In this document: one piece after another, positions 16,460 through 25,274 of the stretch
How positions within the stretch are numbered: position 1 is the stretch's first letter
Layout: every line of letters begins with the position of its first letter
Assembly (NCBI GenBank): GCA_005473895.2
Contig: SRJI02000005.1
Span: 103,829 to 167,828 of the forward strand
DNA from: Carideicomes alvinocaridis
GTDB taxonomy: Bacteria; Pseudomonadota; Alphaproteobacteria; Rhodobacterales; Rhodobacteraceae
Direction: 5' to 3'
DNA: 64,000 nucleotides
Program-made: the position numbers and the translations under genes
The notes under the pieces: generated by a model
What the model was told of the DNA's origin: nothing
Databases searched by the model: none
The model's input: only the letters and a program-made list of their open reading frames with translations

Positions 16460-18342
16460 CAAGCCGCATAGGAAAACCGGATACGGACACCGATACCGAG
16501 TTGCGACAACGTCTTGCGGCAGACGGCAGCCGCCATTTCGTCATGGTTGCGGGGGCCGGGTCCGGAAAAACGACGTCGCTGGTTAAAGCGCTCGCCCACA
16601 TTGAAAGCTCCCAGGGAGCCAATTTGCGGCGCAAAGGCCAGAAGATCGCGTGCATAACCTTTACCGAGGTAGCCGTGAATGAGATTCGCGGCGATGTTGG
16701 CGCTGACTCGCTCTTCCATGTCTCTACAATCCACAGCTTTCTATGGGACGTGATTAAACCTTTCCAAGGCGATCTGCGGGAATGGGTTGGCGCACGACTA
16801 AATCGTAAGATTGCCGAAAATCATGAGAAGATCGGCAATCGACGAACGCAACAACGAACCAAAGACCGGGCAATTGAAGAAAATGAGAGGTACGACAGTC
16901 AACTCGAAAGGATCGGCGGGGTAAAGAATTTCCGATATGGCACTGGCAGCGACTACATCAACGGCGTGCTTGGTCATAGCGACATCATCAAGATCGGACC
17001 GGACTTTATTCGTAATCAAGCGCTGATGCGCCGGATTATCTCGCGCCGATACCCCGTCATATTTGTCGATGAAAGCCAGGATACTGACCCTGATTTCGTA
17101 GCCGCACTTCGCGCTGTTGCAGACGAAAATCAAAATGGATTTTGTGTTGGTTTCTTTGGCGACCCTGTTCAAAAGATTTACATGCAGGGCGCAGGGCCAA
17201 TTCCAATAGAAGATGGTTGGCAACTGCTTGAAAAGCCAGAGAATTTTCGCTGTTCTCAAAGTGTGCTCCGTGCGATCAATAACATCAGGGCAGAAGATGA
17301 TGGTCTTCAACAGACACGAGGCAGACACGAGGACATAGGCGGGCAAGTTGTGCCCGTTGAAGGTAGCGCTCGGGTCTTGATCATGCCCGACGATCAACGG
17401 AGGCCAGAACGCCTCGAAGCGGCCAGAAGATGGCTTGCAGAGCAAGATGATGACCGAGATTGGCTCGCTGACGATGATGAAGAGGCGCTCCGGATGCTCG
17501 TTCTGGTGCACCGGGTCGCGGCGGACAGGCTCGGGTTTCCGAATCTCTATGCAGCGCTAAACGACAAATCTACAGAGTCTCTCAGCTCAGGCATTATCGA
17601 TGGAACAGCTTGGGTGCTAAGGCCCATGCTGCAGTTTCTGCTTCCTTTACTTCTCGCACACCGTGAGGGCCGGTCCTTCGAGGTCATGCGGCTCCTAAGA
17701 AAACACTGCCCCAAGCTGCAGCATGAGGCACTAGCCGGGGCAAACACGGCTCAAGTGCTGAATAGCTTGGGTGCGAAGGTTGCCGCACTCGATGAGATGC
17801 TAGCGGAAGGAGCGGAAACCAAAATCGGTGACGTCTTTGCGTTTCTGCGTGACCACCAACTTTCGGTCCTTGATGATCGCTTTGTCGATCTTGTCGGTGA
17901 GTTTCTCGAAGCGGCACCGGTTGCCGAACCAGCACCGGAGAACGCTGCGCTACGCTTCATGCAATGCCTTGCTTCTGAACTTTGGGGTTATCGCCGATAC
18001 ATCGAAAAATTATCTCCCTTCGCAACTCAGCAGGGCATCAAAGGGGCGGAATTCGAAAAGGTCCTAGTGGTCGTGGATGATAAAGAGCGTCAGCTCCCTG
18101 GTTTTTCATACGGGAAGTATTTCGGGGTTACGCCGCTCTCTGATACAGACCAGGCCAACATTGATGCTGGCAGGGACTCCGTCGTCGGTAGGACGCGCAG
18201 GCTTTTCTATGTGTGTTGCTCGCGCGCCTTATCCGGGCTGGCGGTGGTGGTATTTTGCGATGATGTGAATCGCATGAGGCAGGCAATTCTGGACAAGGGA
18301 TTTTTTGATCCGGAGAAAATCTACATTCTCGACCAGTTTTAG
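16456..18342 (+). CDS. gajB: UvrD-like superfamily 1 helicase, Gabija GajB-like
   Basis: A 628-residue SF1 helicase. Motif I is VAGAGSGKTTSL (31-42), motif Ia KIACITFTEVAVNEI, motif II VIFVDESQDTDP, motif III FCVGFFGDPVQKIYM, with late motifs TQQGIKGAEFEKVLVV and RRLFYVCCSRA. In Gabija, GajB senses DNA ends or unwinding products and activates GajA. The ATGA overlap with the upstream OLD-family gene is the standard Gabija layout. Class 2 OLD/UvrD pairs outside characterised Gabija exist, so the call is by architecture. Confidence 0.8.
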   Translation: MTSRIGKPDTDTDTELRQRLAADGSRHFVMVAGAGSGKTTSLVKALAHIESSQGANLRRKGQKIACITFTEVAVNEIRGDVGADSLFHVSTIHSFLWDVIKPFQGDLREWVGARLNRKIAENHEKIGNRRTQQRTKDRAIEENERYDSQLERIGGVKNFRYGTGSDYINGVLGHSDIIKIGPDFIRNQALMRRIISRRYPVIFVDESQDTDPDFVAALRAVADENQNGFCVGFFGDPVQKIYMQGAGPIPIEDGWQLLEKPENFRCSQSVLRAINNIRAEDDGLQQTRGRHEDIGGQVVPVEGSARVLIMPDDQRRPERLEAARRWLAEQDDDRDWLADDDEEALRMLVLVHRVAADRLGFPNLYAALNDKSTESLSSGIIDGTAWVLRPMLQFLLPLLLAHREGRSFEVMRLLRKHCPKLQHEALAGANTAQVLNSLGAKVAALDEMLAEGAETKIGDVFAFLRDHQLSVLDDRFVDLVGEFLEAAPVAEPAPENAALRFMQCLASELWGYRRYIEKLSPFATQQGIKGAEFEKVLVVVDDKERQLPGFSYGKYFGVTPLSDTDQANIDAGRDSVVGRTRRLFYVCCSRALSGLAVVVFCDDVNRMRQAILDKGFFDPEKIYILDQF

Positions 18343-18374
18343 CATCAAATGCGGCTCACCATTTCGCCCCGTAT

Positions 18375-18800
18375 TCAGGGTGTTATACACTCTTTAGAGA
18401 CGAACGGCTTAGGATCGCTCACAAAGGAAGGGAGACCGGGACCTTCTACCGGCTTTCCCGCCTTCTCTGCGGCAACCACTTCGCCGTTGAGTTTCAGAAG
18501 AAATTCCAACGGGTCAGTCTTTTTGGTCATCCCATAGGCTTCCCTCACGGCGGAATCGAGTGCTTCGTGCGCCTTTTTCAGCGGATGTGCTCCAGGGAGC
18601 TCCAGAGAGCGATAAAGTTCGCGAAGAGACAGGTTATGCTTTTGCCGCAGTTCCTCACGCAATTCTCGAAGTGCCACAGCTTGTTTGGCGACCTTCTTCA
18701 CCTGCGCTAGCGTTGGTTTCTGCGGCCAAGGGTAGGAGTCAAACACGTGTAGCGAGGGTCGGACTTCATGGTTGAGCATCGCTCGAAGAACCAAAGCCAA
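18375..18800 (-). pseudogene. Frameshifted C-terminal part of the MmeI-like enzyme
   Basis: This frame encodes VFDSYPWPQKPTLAQVKKVAKQAVALRELREELRQKH...SLRELYRSLELPGAHPLKKAHEALDSAVREAYGM, the usual C-terminal helical specificity segment of MmeI-type enzymes. It is one base out of frame with the main body. Joining the two near base 18747 (DPRYT then VFDSYPWPQ) restores the family sequence, implying a single-base deletion in the ACx codon. Only the part below about 18747 belongs to the protein. Confidence 0.7.
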
Positions 18801-21289
18801 TGAATGCCAGACTGCAGCACACCGAAACTGTAGTTGTCTGAGTGAGCAAAGACGGTCAGGGCATCGTTCGGGTTTATTTCCGTCGAAACAAAGTCAAAGA
18901 TTGGCCTCTTCGTTATCCTACCGCAAGCAATATAGCGGGATCGCCCTTTCAGAGCCTTCATCAAGCCTTCTCTCGAATATGACATTTGCCACCATTTATT
19001 GAGAAAATTCTGATGATGTTTGTTCACCTTCGCCTTGGGGTTTCCGGCCAAGACTTCGCTATTTCGCTTTGCTTCCTTATCCGCGGCCTTTTTTCTGGCA
19101 GGAAGAGCGGACGACTCTATCCGTTTGTACAGGGTGGGAAATTTTTGTGCTTCCAGAAGATTGAGACCTGAGAAATCTACAACATACCTTGTCGGCTTGC
19201 AGTCGATTTGTCCGACAAGGTCATCGGAGGTCAAGAATGGTCTTAGAATTTTTCCAAATGTTTTATCTTTCGCGATGAGTAATTTGGCGTCCGCTGGGTT
19301 CATCAAGAAAGACTTGTGACCGTGGGTTTGCCCCTGAAAGCAACCGCCTTGTTTCGCATTCTTTTTAATCGGCTTCGCCTTCGTGACATCGAATGAGAAA
19401 GACAAGGATGAAGGAATGCGATCTAAATCTTGGTGCCTCCAGCCCTTGTCGATCATATTCCCCTCTTGAATGTAGAGGCGTTTCGAGCCCTTCTGCTCAC
19501 CTTTGACCCAGTTGACGATGGATGTGTGGACGACGGCTGCTCCTGGCCAAATCATACTTGAGACGGCCTCGGTAATCGTTCCTCCATCTTCCAGAATCTT
19601 ATCAAGTCCAGATTCGCGGCTGTAATTCTGACGAATGGTGTTGGTGCCTACGAGGCCCGCGCGCTGACCTGGCTTCAGCTTGTCATGTGCGACCCTGAAC
19701 CAATACACGCAATAATCAGAACGACCATCTATATCGGGGTATTGATCACGCAGCTTGTGAAGATATGCCGGACCGATTTCTTCTTGCAACTTGTTCTTGC
19801 TCTGATACGGGGGGTTGCCGACAATAGCTTCAACGTCCGGCCATTCTGTAAACAACGCATCCGCACACCAGACGTTGCCGTCCAAATTGTCGAGAGGCAG
19901 CGCGTCCTCGCCATGGAATGTAAACTCAATGGTCCCCTTAGTAAATTCTCCCGCACCTTCGGCAAACGCATCAATGGCTTCGTCAAGCGCAAGTTTCTTT
20001 GCGAGCATTAGTGTGACTTTGGCAAGCTCGACTCCGAAAGTGTCGTTGTCCAATCCATAGAATTGCTTTGGGCTAATAGCGTTGATGACATTTGCCTGTT
20101 TTTCAAACATCTTAACGCTCACAAGAGCTTTGAGACGAGACATCAAACGTATATCAAGACGAGAAAGCTCACGGAAAGCTACGTATAGAAAGTTGCCACT
20201 TCCGCAAGCAGGATCGAGGACTCGGAACTGCGACAGCTCTTTGCGGAGGGTGAGTAATTCTTGCATAGTTTTTGCAGAGTCGATCCGAGCCTCCCATGGC
20301 CGGACAATCGTTGGGCCAACAATTCGCTGGATATCGGCTTCAGAAGTGAAGTGGCGACCATGTTGGTGTCTCGCCTTTGCTTCCATGCTCTGTTGAAAGA
20401 GCGTCCCAAAGATGGCTGGGTTTACTTTGGACCAGTTTTTAGTGGCGGCCCCATCTTCGCCACCGATGAGCTCCATTTCTGTTTTTGTGAGCTCGACTGG
20501 CTCGACAATCGAGAATAATCCGCCGTTGAAATAAGGGACGCCCTTATATCTTCCAGCTGTCGCAACTTTTGGGTCGTTCATTTGCTTGAACAATCCGCCA
20601 AAAAGATCGTAGCTTGATTGGCCGTGTGTCATGCAGTCAGCGATAATCGACGTTACAGTTCCGGCGGGAAGAAGGTCGATGTCTTCTGCAAACATGGCGA
20701 TCACTAGTTGAAGAACAAAGCGTTGAGCTTGTTCTCTGGGGACCGGTGATGATTTGCGATTTGTTAGTGAACGATACAATTCTGCCGTCTGATTTGCAGC
20801 TTGGCGGGAGACATCCTCACGATCATTGTTGAATATCGGCTCTTTCTCTCCTGGAAAGATGAAGTTGAGTGCCGTATATCTTGTGGAGATCTCCGCAATA
20901 GTAACCTTATCGACAGGTTCATCTAGCTGCTTGTCGAAGTCATATATCCAAAACTCATCAAAGTTACAAAGCACGACGTAGCGAGGACGATTTGGCACAG
21001 CGTTGAGCCAATACTCGAAAGCTTGCCGATAGTGCAGCCCAAGCTTTTCACCTCTCTTCTTCATTTCGATGAGCAGGCGAGGCTTCCATATCAAATCCGC
21101 AAAGCTCGTACCTTTGGTGGATTTTTTCTTGATGCGATACTCTAATGTGGCCCCCGCTTCCTTATATCCGTCATGGCCAAACGCCTGGAAAAGTCGGTCA
21201 CAAAATACCTGTGCTTCTCCCTTTTCGTCGCCGTCTAGTTTGTTGGCATATTCTTGGAACTTCTTTATTTTTTCGACGGTTTCAGACAC
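18707..21289 (-). CDS. MmeI-like type IIL restriction-modification enzyme, frameshifted at the 3' end
   Basis: An 860-residue fusion of nuclease and adenine methyltransferase. The N-terminal nuclease motif is D65-x9-E75-M-K77 (ADLIWKPRLLIEMKKRG), matching the MmeI D-x9-ExK spacing. The methyltransferase motif I is VLDPACGSGNFLY and motif IV is IVGNPPYQSKN (N6-adenine type). The target-recognition part follows, up to IHWLWFFERCSTMKSDPRYT. The frame then enters a short non-native tail (CLTPTLGRRNQR) because of a one-base frameshift near 18747. Unless this is a sequencing error, the enzyme lacks about 120 C-terminal residues. It is convergent with the GajB gene and has no separate partner, as expected for a single-chain system. 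Confidence 0.8.
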   Translation of the reverse strand: MSETVEKIKKFQEYANKLDGDEKGEAQVFCDRLFQAFGHDGYKEAGATLEYRIKKKSTKGTSFADLIWKPRLLIEMKKRGEKLGLHYRQAFEYWLNAVPNRPRYVVLCNFDEFWIYDFDKQLDEPVDKVTIAEISTRYTALNFIFPGEKEPIFNNDREDVSRQAANQTAELYRSLTNRKSSPVPREQAQRFVLQLVIAMFAEDIDLLPAGTVTSIIADCMTHGQSSYDLFGGLFKQMNDPKVATAGRYKGVPYFNGGLFSIVEPVELTKTEMELIGGEDGAATKNWSKVNPAIFGTLFQQSMEAKARHQHGRHFTSEADIQRIVGPTIVRPWEARIDSAKTMQELLTLRKELSQFRVLDPACGSGNFLYVAFRELSRLDIRLMSRLKALVSVKMFEKQANVINAISPKQFYGLDNDTFGVELAKVTLMLAKKLALDEAIDAFAEGAGEFTKGTIEFTFHGEDALPLDNLDGNVWCADALFTEWPDVEAIVGNPPYQSKNKLQEEIGPAYLHKLRDQYPDIDGRSDYCVYWFRVAHDKLKPGQRAGLVGTNTIRQNYSRESGLDKILEDGGTITEAVSSMIWPGAAVVHTSIVNWVKGEQKGSKRLYIQEGNMIDKGWRHQDLDRIPSSLSFSFDVTKAKPIKKNAKQGGCFQGQTHGHKSFLMNPADAKLLIAKDKTFGKILRPFLTSDDLVGQIDCKPTRYVVDFSGLNLLEAQKFPTLYKRIESSALPARKKAADKEAKRNSEVLAGNPKAKVNKHHQNFLNKWWQMSYSREGLMKALKGRSRYIACGRITKRPIFDFVSTEINPNDALTVFAHSDNYSFGVLQSGIHWLWFFERCSTMKSDPRYTCLTPTLGRRNQR

Positions 21290-21598
21290 GGGCTACTCTC
21301 GATAGAAGTTTGCGTTGGCACTGCGAAGTCCTTGTACACCTGGACCTACCTCAAGCGAGGCTGTCCAAAGACCGTGTCTACGATATTCGATGGCCCTCAA
21401 GGCTTGCTCGCAATTATGACCGGACTCTAGCAGCCGTGTCTTGTAAGTGCATTCATTAACTGCAGAATTTTCGATGCTGTCCACAGTGGGTTGCAAATTC
21501 CGCTCCGCTTAGGCTCGGCGTGTTGCCCATCGGCCCAAGATGAATTCTGGGCACGTTTTGGCTACATGATGAGGTCGAACTGTCATGGCTTCGTGATC

Positions 21599-21617
21599 GG
21601 TTCGGTGCAGGTGGAGA
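21599..21617. repeat. 19-base repeat, copy 1
   Basis: GGTTCGGTGCAGGTGGAGA, identical to the copies at 21958 and 49640. In each case the terminal TGGAGA is followed 6-8 bases later by (TCT)CTCCA, giving a small hairpin, and then by AAG(C/T)CCTG(C/T)G. Confidence 0.8.
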
Positions 21618-21957
21618 AGGCACACTCTCCAAGCCCTGTGTGCTGGGTTCAGGGGTGGCGTCAGGCCTCCTGATCGGGTTCAGCGCCCTTGCACTGACGG
21701 CATCCAATCCGCGCAGGGTTGGTCAGGGGTCCATGGGGGCAGGAACGCCCCATGGTCGAAGGGATGGTTCCAAGGCAAGGGCAGCGGCGATGCGCTCCCT
21801 TCCTGGTCTCGATGAAATCGTCTCCATGACATGGCGCGCATCCAAACTGCGGAAGGTTGGTCTCCATGAAATGGTCTGGATGAAGTCCTCATGGGGGTAT
21901 CGGTGGGAGCAGGAACGCTCCCCTGATTGGTGGTCAAGCGGGCAGCCGTTTGTGCAT

Positions 21958-21976
21958 GGTTCGGTGCAGGTGGAGA
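21958..21976. repeat. 19-base repeat, copy 2
   Basis: An exact copy of GGTTCGGTGCAGGTGGAGA. It is followed by CCTCCAAGTCCTGCGAGTGGTT, of which the last part matches the module 2 copy closely. It lies about 130 bases before the three-hairpin element, nearly the same order as in module 2. Confidence 0.8.
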
Positions 21977-22088
21977 GGCATACCTCCAAGTCCTGCGAGT
22001 GGTTTCTAGGGGCGCGATAGCCCTTTGATCGATGGTATGCAAAGGAGAGCGAAGTCTCCTGCGACTGATTGAACGGGGATACGTTCTT

Positions 22089-22199
22089 GGCTCTGAGATG
22101 GGTTCAATGCCCAGGAAGAGCCACTGGCCGGGGGGATGCAACGGGGGCGCGCAGCGGGTCCCCTTGCCAAGCGCGTGGTACTACCACGCACAGCTTGCG
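22089..22199 (+). ncRNA. Candidate structured RNA or ssDNA element, module 1 copy
   Basis: Three successive hairpins. (i) GGCTCT pairs with AGAGCC, with an inner GGG/CCC and loop TTCAATG. (ii) GCAAcGGGG pairs with CCCCTTGC. (iii) AAGC-GCGTGGTA pairs with TACCACGC-aca-GCTT. The copy at 49707-49815 keeps all three stems although bases differ (GGCTCC/GGAGCC in stem i; AAGATGTG-TTGTA in stem iii), so several differences are compensatory. Whether it acts as RNA, as single-stranded DNA or as a protein-binding site is unknown. Confidence 0.45.
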
Positions 22200-22479
22200 T
22201 CCGACACTATCGTCCAGACCCGCTATAGGGCTCATGGTACTACCGGATTCAAGCCTTTCGCGTTCGACACTATCGCCGAAGTATTGGTTTTGCGCCTAAA
22301 GGTGTTACAGGGTGCAAAAACCCGTCGTTTGGGCTTTTTCTATCATGTACCAATAAATTAGTCTTCTACAGTCGGCACCAATACAGATTGCAGCTAACGC
22401 GACCCTACAAAAATTTCTCCAGCACTTTTGAATTAGCACCCCGCACTTTGCTTTGCATTAGGAATGCAATCTGAGCGCC

Positions 22480-23106
22480 TTAGAACGTCGAGCCCAAAAG
22501 AAAATTATCAAGTGCATGAAATACCCCAGCCGGACGCATTGCAGGGCCATTGATGTGTAGAATATTATTGTAAGCATCTCTTGTCGACAAGTCTTGCTGA
22601 AAGCTAACTTCCTCAAGAACCTCAGAGGCATCCATAAACGCTCGCCCCCAAATTGAAAACACCCCATTTAAGTCGAATGGTGGGTCGACGACATCGTAAG
22701 ACTCAAGGAGACCAAAAACAATATCCAACTGATCATTTTCCGGGAGGGGTGACGAAAAACGTGGCTCCTCAGATAGAATCAGAAATTTCTCGGCGCTGGA
22801 TCGCAGAAGGTCGGACGAAAGCGAAAGTAGGCGATTTATTTCATCATAATTGCCCGGCACTGCCCTAAGGGAAATTGCATCATCAAGCGCACACAACGCG
22901 TCCAGGAATTCGTCTCTCGCCTGACGCACAGCATCATTGAGCAGATCGCACTCTGTCCGCTCTCCTTCGATGACGCTGCTATCAACGATGCCAATTGGAT
23001 CGTATCTACATGATCCAGAATCTTGGGCCGCCAACGACCCCGCAGAAAGAAACAGCGCCGAACCAGCGCGTAGCGCCGATTTTAGTCCAGTGGTTGAGTT
23101 AGGCAT
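22480..23106 (-). CDS. Hypothetical exported protein
   Basis: A 208-residue protein with a probable signal peptide (LKSALRAGSALFLSAGSLAAQ) and a mature, mostly helical acidic domain with two cysteines near the N-terminus (SCRYDPIG...ERTECD), possibly a disulfide. I recognise no family. It overlaps the end of the upstream gene by 25 bases, and together with the next two genes forms a minus-strand block of envelope proteins. Confidence 0.6.
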   Translation of the reverse strand: MPNSTTGLKSALRAGSALFLSAGSLAAQDSGSCRYDPIGIVDSSVIEGERTECDLLNDAVRQARDEFLDALCALDDAISLRAVPGNYDEINRLLSLSSDLLRSSAEKFLILSEEPRFSSPLPENDQLDIVFGLLESYDVVDPPFDLNGVFSIWGRAFMDASEVLEEVSFQQDLSTRDAYNNILHINGPAMRPAGVFHALDNFLLGSTF

Positions 23107-23723
23107 TCTTGATAGCCCTCTCTAAATGTAGGCTGAGTTCTAGCCAGTAATTCGTTCACTGGCTTCTCAAGGTAGCAAAAACGAGAAATAATTCGCTTTC
23201 TCGTGGAACATGCACTTTGCCACTGGCCCTCAAAAGACCTCAGAGAGGCAAGGCGAAATAATAAGTACGTATCATCAACAAAGTCTCGGGCGAACTGCCT
23301 TGTCTGAAGCTCTTCTGAGGGCTCAAGTTCATGGCTATCAGTGCAATTTGGGTCTTGAGCTTGGAGAAGCATCATCCAGTCAACAGCTTCAACAGCTCTG
23401 ACAAAGCTTGAGTTTCGGACTTGAACTTCGCGAACATAGGATTCTTCTGTAGCCAACCGAGATTCTTCGAACTGCTGATTCGCCAAGTATGTTTGAAAAG
23501 CGACAAAGGTCACAGTGGCGGCAGATATAATCAAGCCCACCACAGAAATTGAAAGAGGAAGCGTCGAATTTTTCTTCACATCCGTCAAGGCATTTTGCGC
23601 AATGGCGGCAGAAGTTGCGGCCTCTTTTGTGAGAGCTTCAATCCGAGGCAGAATGCTATGTAGTTTTTCTGCTAGGCCTTCAGTGTCGTTTGGGCCTTCA
23701 GGGCCGTCACTCATGCGTTTCAT
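23082..23723 (-). CDS. Hypothetical single-pass membrane protein
   Basis: A 213-residue protein. After an N-terminal helical region (AEKLHSILPRIEALTKEAATSAAIAQNALTDVKK) there is one transmembrane helix (LPLSISVVGLIISAATVTFVAF, about residues 55-76), then a long helix (YLANQQFEESRLATEESYVREVQVR) and a C-terminal domain with four cysteines. No known family. The overlap with the downstream exported protein suggests the two work together at the membrane or periplasm. Confidence 0.6.
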   Translation of the reverse strand: MKRMSDGPEGPNDTEGLAEKLHSILPRIEALTKEAATSAAIAQNALTDVKKNSTLPLSISVVGLIISAATVTFVAFQTYLANQQFEESRLATEESYVREVQVRNSSFVRAVEAVDWMMLLQAQDPNCTDSHELEPSEELQTRQFARDFVDDTYLLFRLASLRSFEGQWQSACSTRKRIISRFCYLEKPVNELLARTQPTFREGYQECLTQPLD

Positions 23724-23793
23724 CCTGAAGCTGTATCGCTAGGCAGCTTGCCTTCCGCAGTCAAAATGTCAAGGCTAGACTTCCTAGAGGTGG

Positions 23794-24057
23794 TTAATTT
23801 ATATCGAATTTGGCTTGCTCTTCTCGACCTTCTTTATCGGCGAGGATGCGGTCTATTACATCTGAGACAATAATGCCGGAAAGTGCGGCGCCTCCTAGTG
23901 CCATAGAGGATAGCCCCGCTGTTACTGATACACCGTAGGCTCCCAAAAACAGAGAGGCCGAGGCAAAGGTAAGGCAAACGGTTGCTGCCGGGACGAAAGC
24001 TCGAGTGGCCGCCTTGTGGAATGTACTGGAAATAGATTTTAGTTGCTCTTTATTCAT
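23794..24057 (-). CDS. Hypothetical small membrane protein
   Basis: An 87-residue protein with two hydrophobic helices (AFVPAATVCLTFASASLFLGAYG and GLSSMALGGAALSGIIVSDVI) and a charged C-terminal tail (DRILADKEGREEQAKFDIN). A small two-helix protein of this kind could be a holin-like, toxin-like or accessory membrane protein; nothing in the sequence decides. It is first in a three-gene minus-strand block. Confidence 0.55.
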   Translation of the reverse strand: MNKEQLKSISSTFHKAATRAFVPAATVCLTFASASLFLGAYGVSVTAGLSSMALGGAALSGIIVSDVIDRILADKEGREEQAKFDIN

Positions 24058-24657
24058 GCTCCGAACAGTGTAAGATAATCACTTTTCCGGAGAATCTTAA
24101 TACCCGCTCCGGAAAAATCTGTTTAAACGTAATCAGCCAATACTTTATTTCACCAACAGAGAGACATTTCAATAGGTTTATCTTCCTCAATCTGCGTTCA
24201 GCGACTTTGGGCAAGAAAGACACGCGAATCAGCATGCATGAGTCTGGAGTCGATATCATATCCTCGGCCTATGATTTGTAGACGAAGGCTAATAAGCTAC
24301 GCCGACCATCGAAGAAGTTGGTTCTCTCGCCGAACGGAGGGTCAGCGTCGGAAGATGTGAAGCTGAGAAAAAGCTAGGAACATCGCTTCTTCAGAAAGTT
24401 CCCTATTGCTAGATAAGTTAAAAAACGTGTTGAATGGCTTGATGGCATAAGCCGCAACTTGTCTCTCCATGTTGTGATAGACAGCTTGTATGAGTGACGT
24501 ATTTTTGGCTTTCCATACTGAACCTTATCATCAAAACCCCTTCTGCTCTGGCACGCTGGATTTCTTGGTAAATATTTGATCGCCTACCCAAGTTCGGCAG
24601 TGAATACGATGGTACTCTCTTCAGCTCACGCAATGAGTTGACCGGAAAGGCGAGCGC
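24058..24657. other. Region without a convincing gene
   Basis: AT-rich sequence. Short minus-strand frames of 69 and 71 codons (24050-24259 and 24418-24633) have no recognisable domain. The first overlaps the start of the membrane-protein gene and is probably its promoter region. I see no repeat or RNA gene here. Confidence 0.35.
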
Positions 24658-24884
24658 CTACTCGTCGCCTTCGCACTTGCTCAGCGGATCAAGTTCGATG
24701 ATCTTGCGGCGGGCCCAGTCGAGCCATTGCTCGCGGGGGATTCCATCGATCTCTTCGGCCAGGGTGTCGGCTTGTTGCTCCATGGCAGAGAGGAAGGCGC
24801 GGAGGCACTGTACGCGGCGGCCAGTTTGCGCATTGGTGTGTGCCATACGCGCGCATAGAGGTCTTGGCGGCTGATCGTGGTCAT
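24658..24884 (-). pseudogene. Remnant of a small helix-turn-helix-type alphaproteobacterial protein
   Basis: One frame begins MTTISRQDLYARVWHTPMRKLAAAY, which resembles the N-terminus of a common alphaproteobacterial DNA-binding-like family (ISRxxLYxxVWxxPMxKLAxxY). The continuation of such a protein (VQCLRAFLSAMEQQADTLAEEI...WLDWARRKIIELDPL) lies in a different frame right after it. The middle is missing, so the gene has an internal deletion with frameshift. Confidence 0.45.
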
Positions 24885-24909
24885 CTCTTCGGAAGCTGCT
24901 TTGCGTAGC

Positions 24910-25104
24910 TCATAGCGGGTGCTTTGTCAGGTATTTTCGCAGATCATTGTAGATGGTTTGGCTGGGTTCGAGATACGAGCGATAGGCCGCCGCGACAGCC
25001 ACATTCTGCTCTTGCTCGCGGAGTTCCTTTGTCTGGCGCCGAAGATCGGCCAGTTCAGCAGCGAGCTCCTTATACTGTTCCAGCATGTCCCCGGGCACCT
25101 CCAT
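24910..25104 (-). CDS. Small coiled-coil protein, possibly 5'-truncated
   Basis: 64 residues from the ATG: an amphipathic coiled-coil segment (MLEQYKELAAELADLRRQTKELREQEQNV) followed by a helical tail. The frame stays open upstream for about 60 further codons with protein-like, acidic sequence (HHHREDDDDDEPSDEIRALQAQQ) but no ATG, so the true gene may be longer and cut at its 5' end, or may use a non-ATG start. It is divergent from the truncated coupling-protein gene. No function assigned. Confidence 0.45.
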   Translation of the reverse strand: MEVPGDMLEQYKELAAELADLRRQTKELREQEQNVAVAAAYRSYLEPSQTIYNDLRKYLTKHPL

Positions 25105-25274
25105 ACCTAGGAGCGCCGCCGCATAGTCATCTTGTTGTGCTTGCAGCGCACGGATTTCATCACTCGGCTCATCGTCATCATCATCTTCGCGATGGTGATG
25201 TAAATCAAAGAAACTGGCGCCCTCAAGTCCGAGGGAGCCAACTTCCTCAATGCAAGTCAGAGAAAGGGCAACCC

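Larger units (their letters stand above)
21290..22479. repeat. Non-coding region with repeats shared with the module 2 coupling-protein leader
   Basis: About 1.2 kb without a supportable gene. From about 21595 to 22200 it contains scrambled copies of sequence also found at 49500-49815: two copies of a 19-base repeat, variants of GTCTCCATGAARTGGTC, the element GGGGGCAGGAACGCCC, and the three-hairpin element described separately. From 22200 onward it becomes AT-rich without clear features. A 67-residue minus-strand frame at 21293-21496 upstream of the MmeI-like gene is not recognisable. Confidence 0.6.

Noticed and set aside
21661..22191. Several overlapping small frames on both strands
   Set aside because: They lie in the repeat and hairpin region, disagree between the repeat copies, and have no ribosome-binding sites; conservation is at the structure level, not the protein level.
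24418..24633. 71-codon minus-strand frame
   Set aside because: No family resemblance, no convincing ribosome-binding site, and it lies in a decayed stretch.
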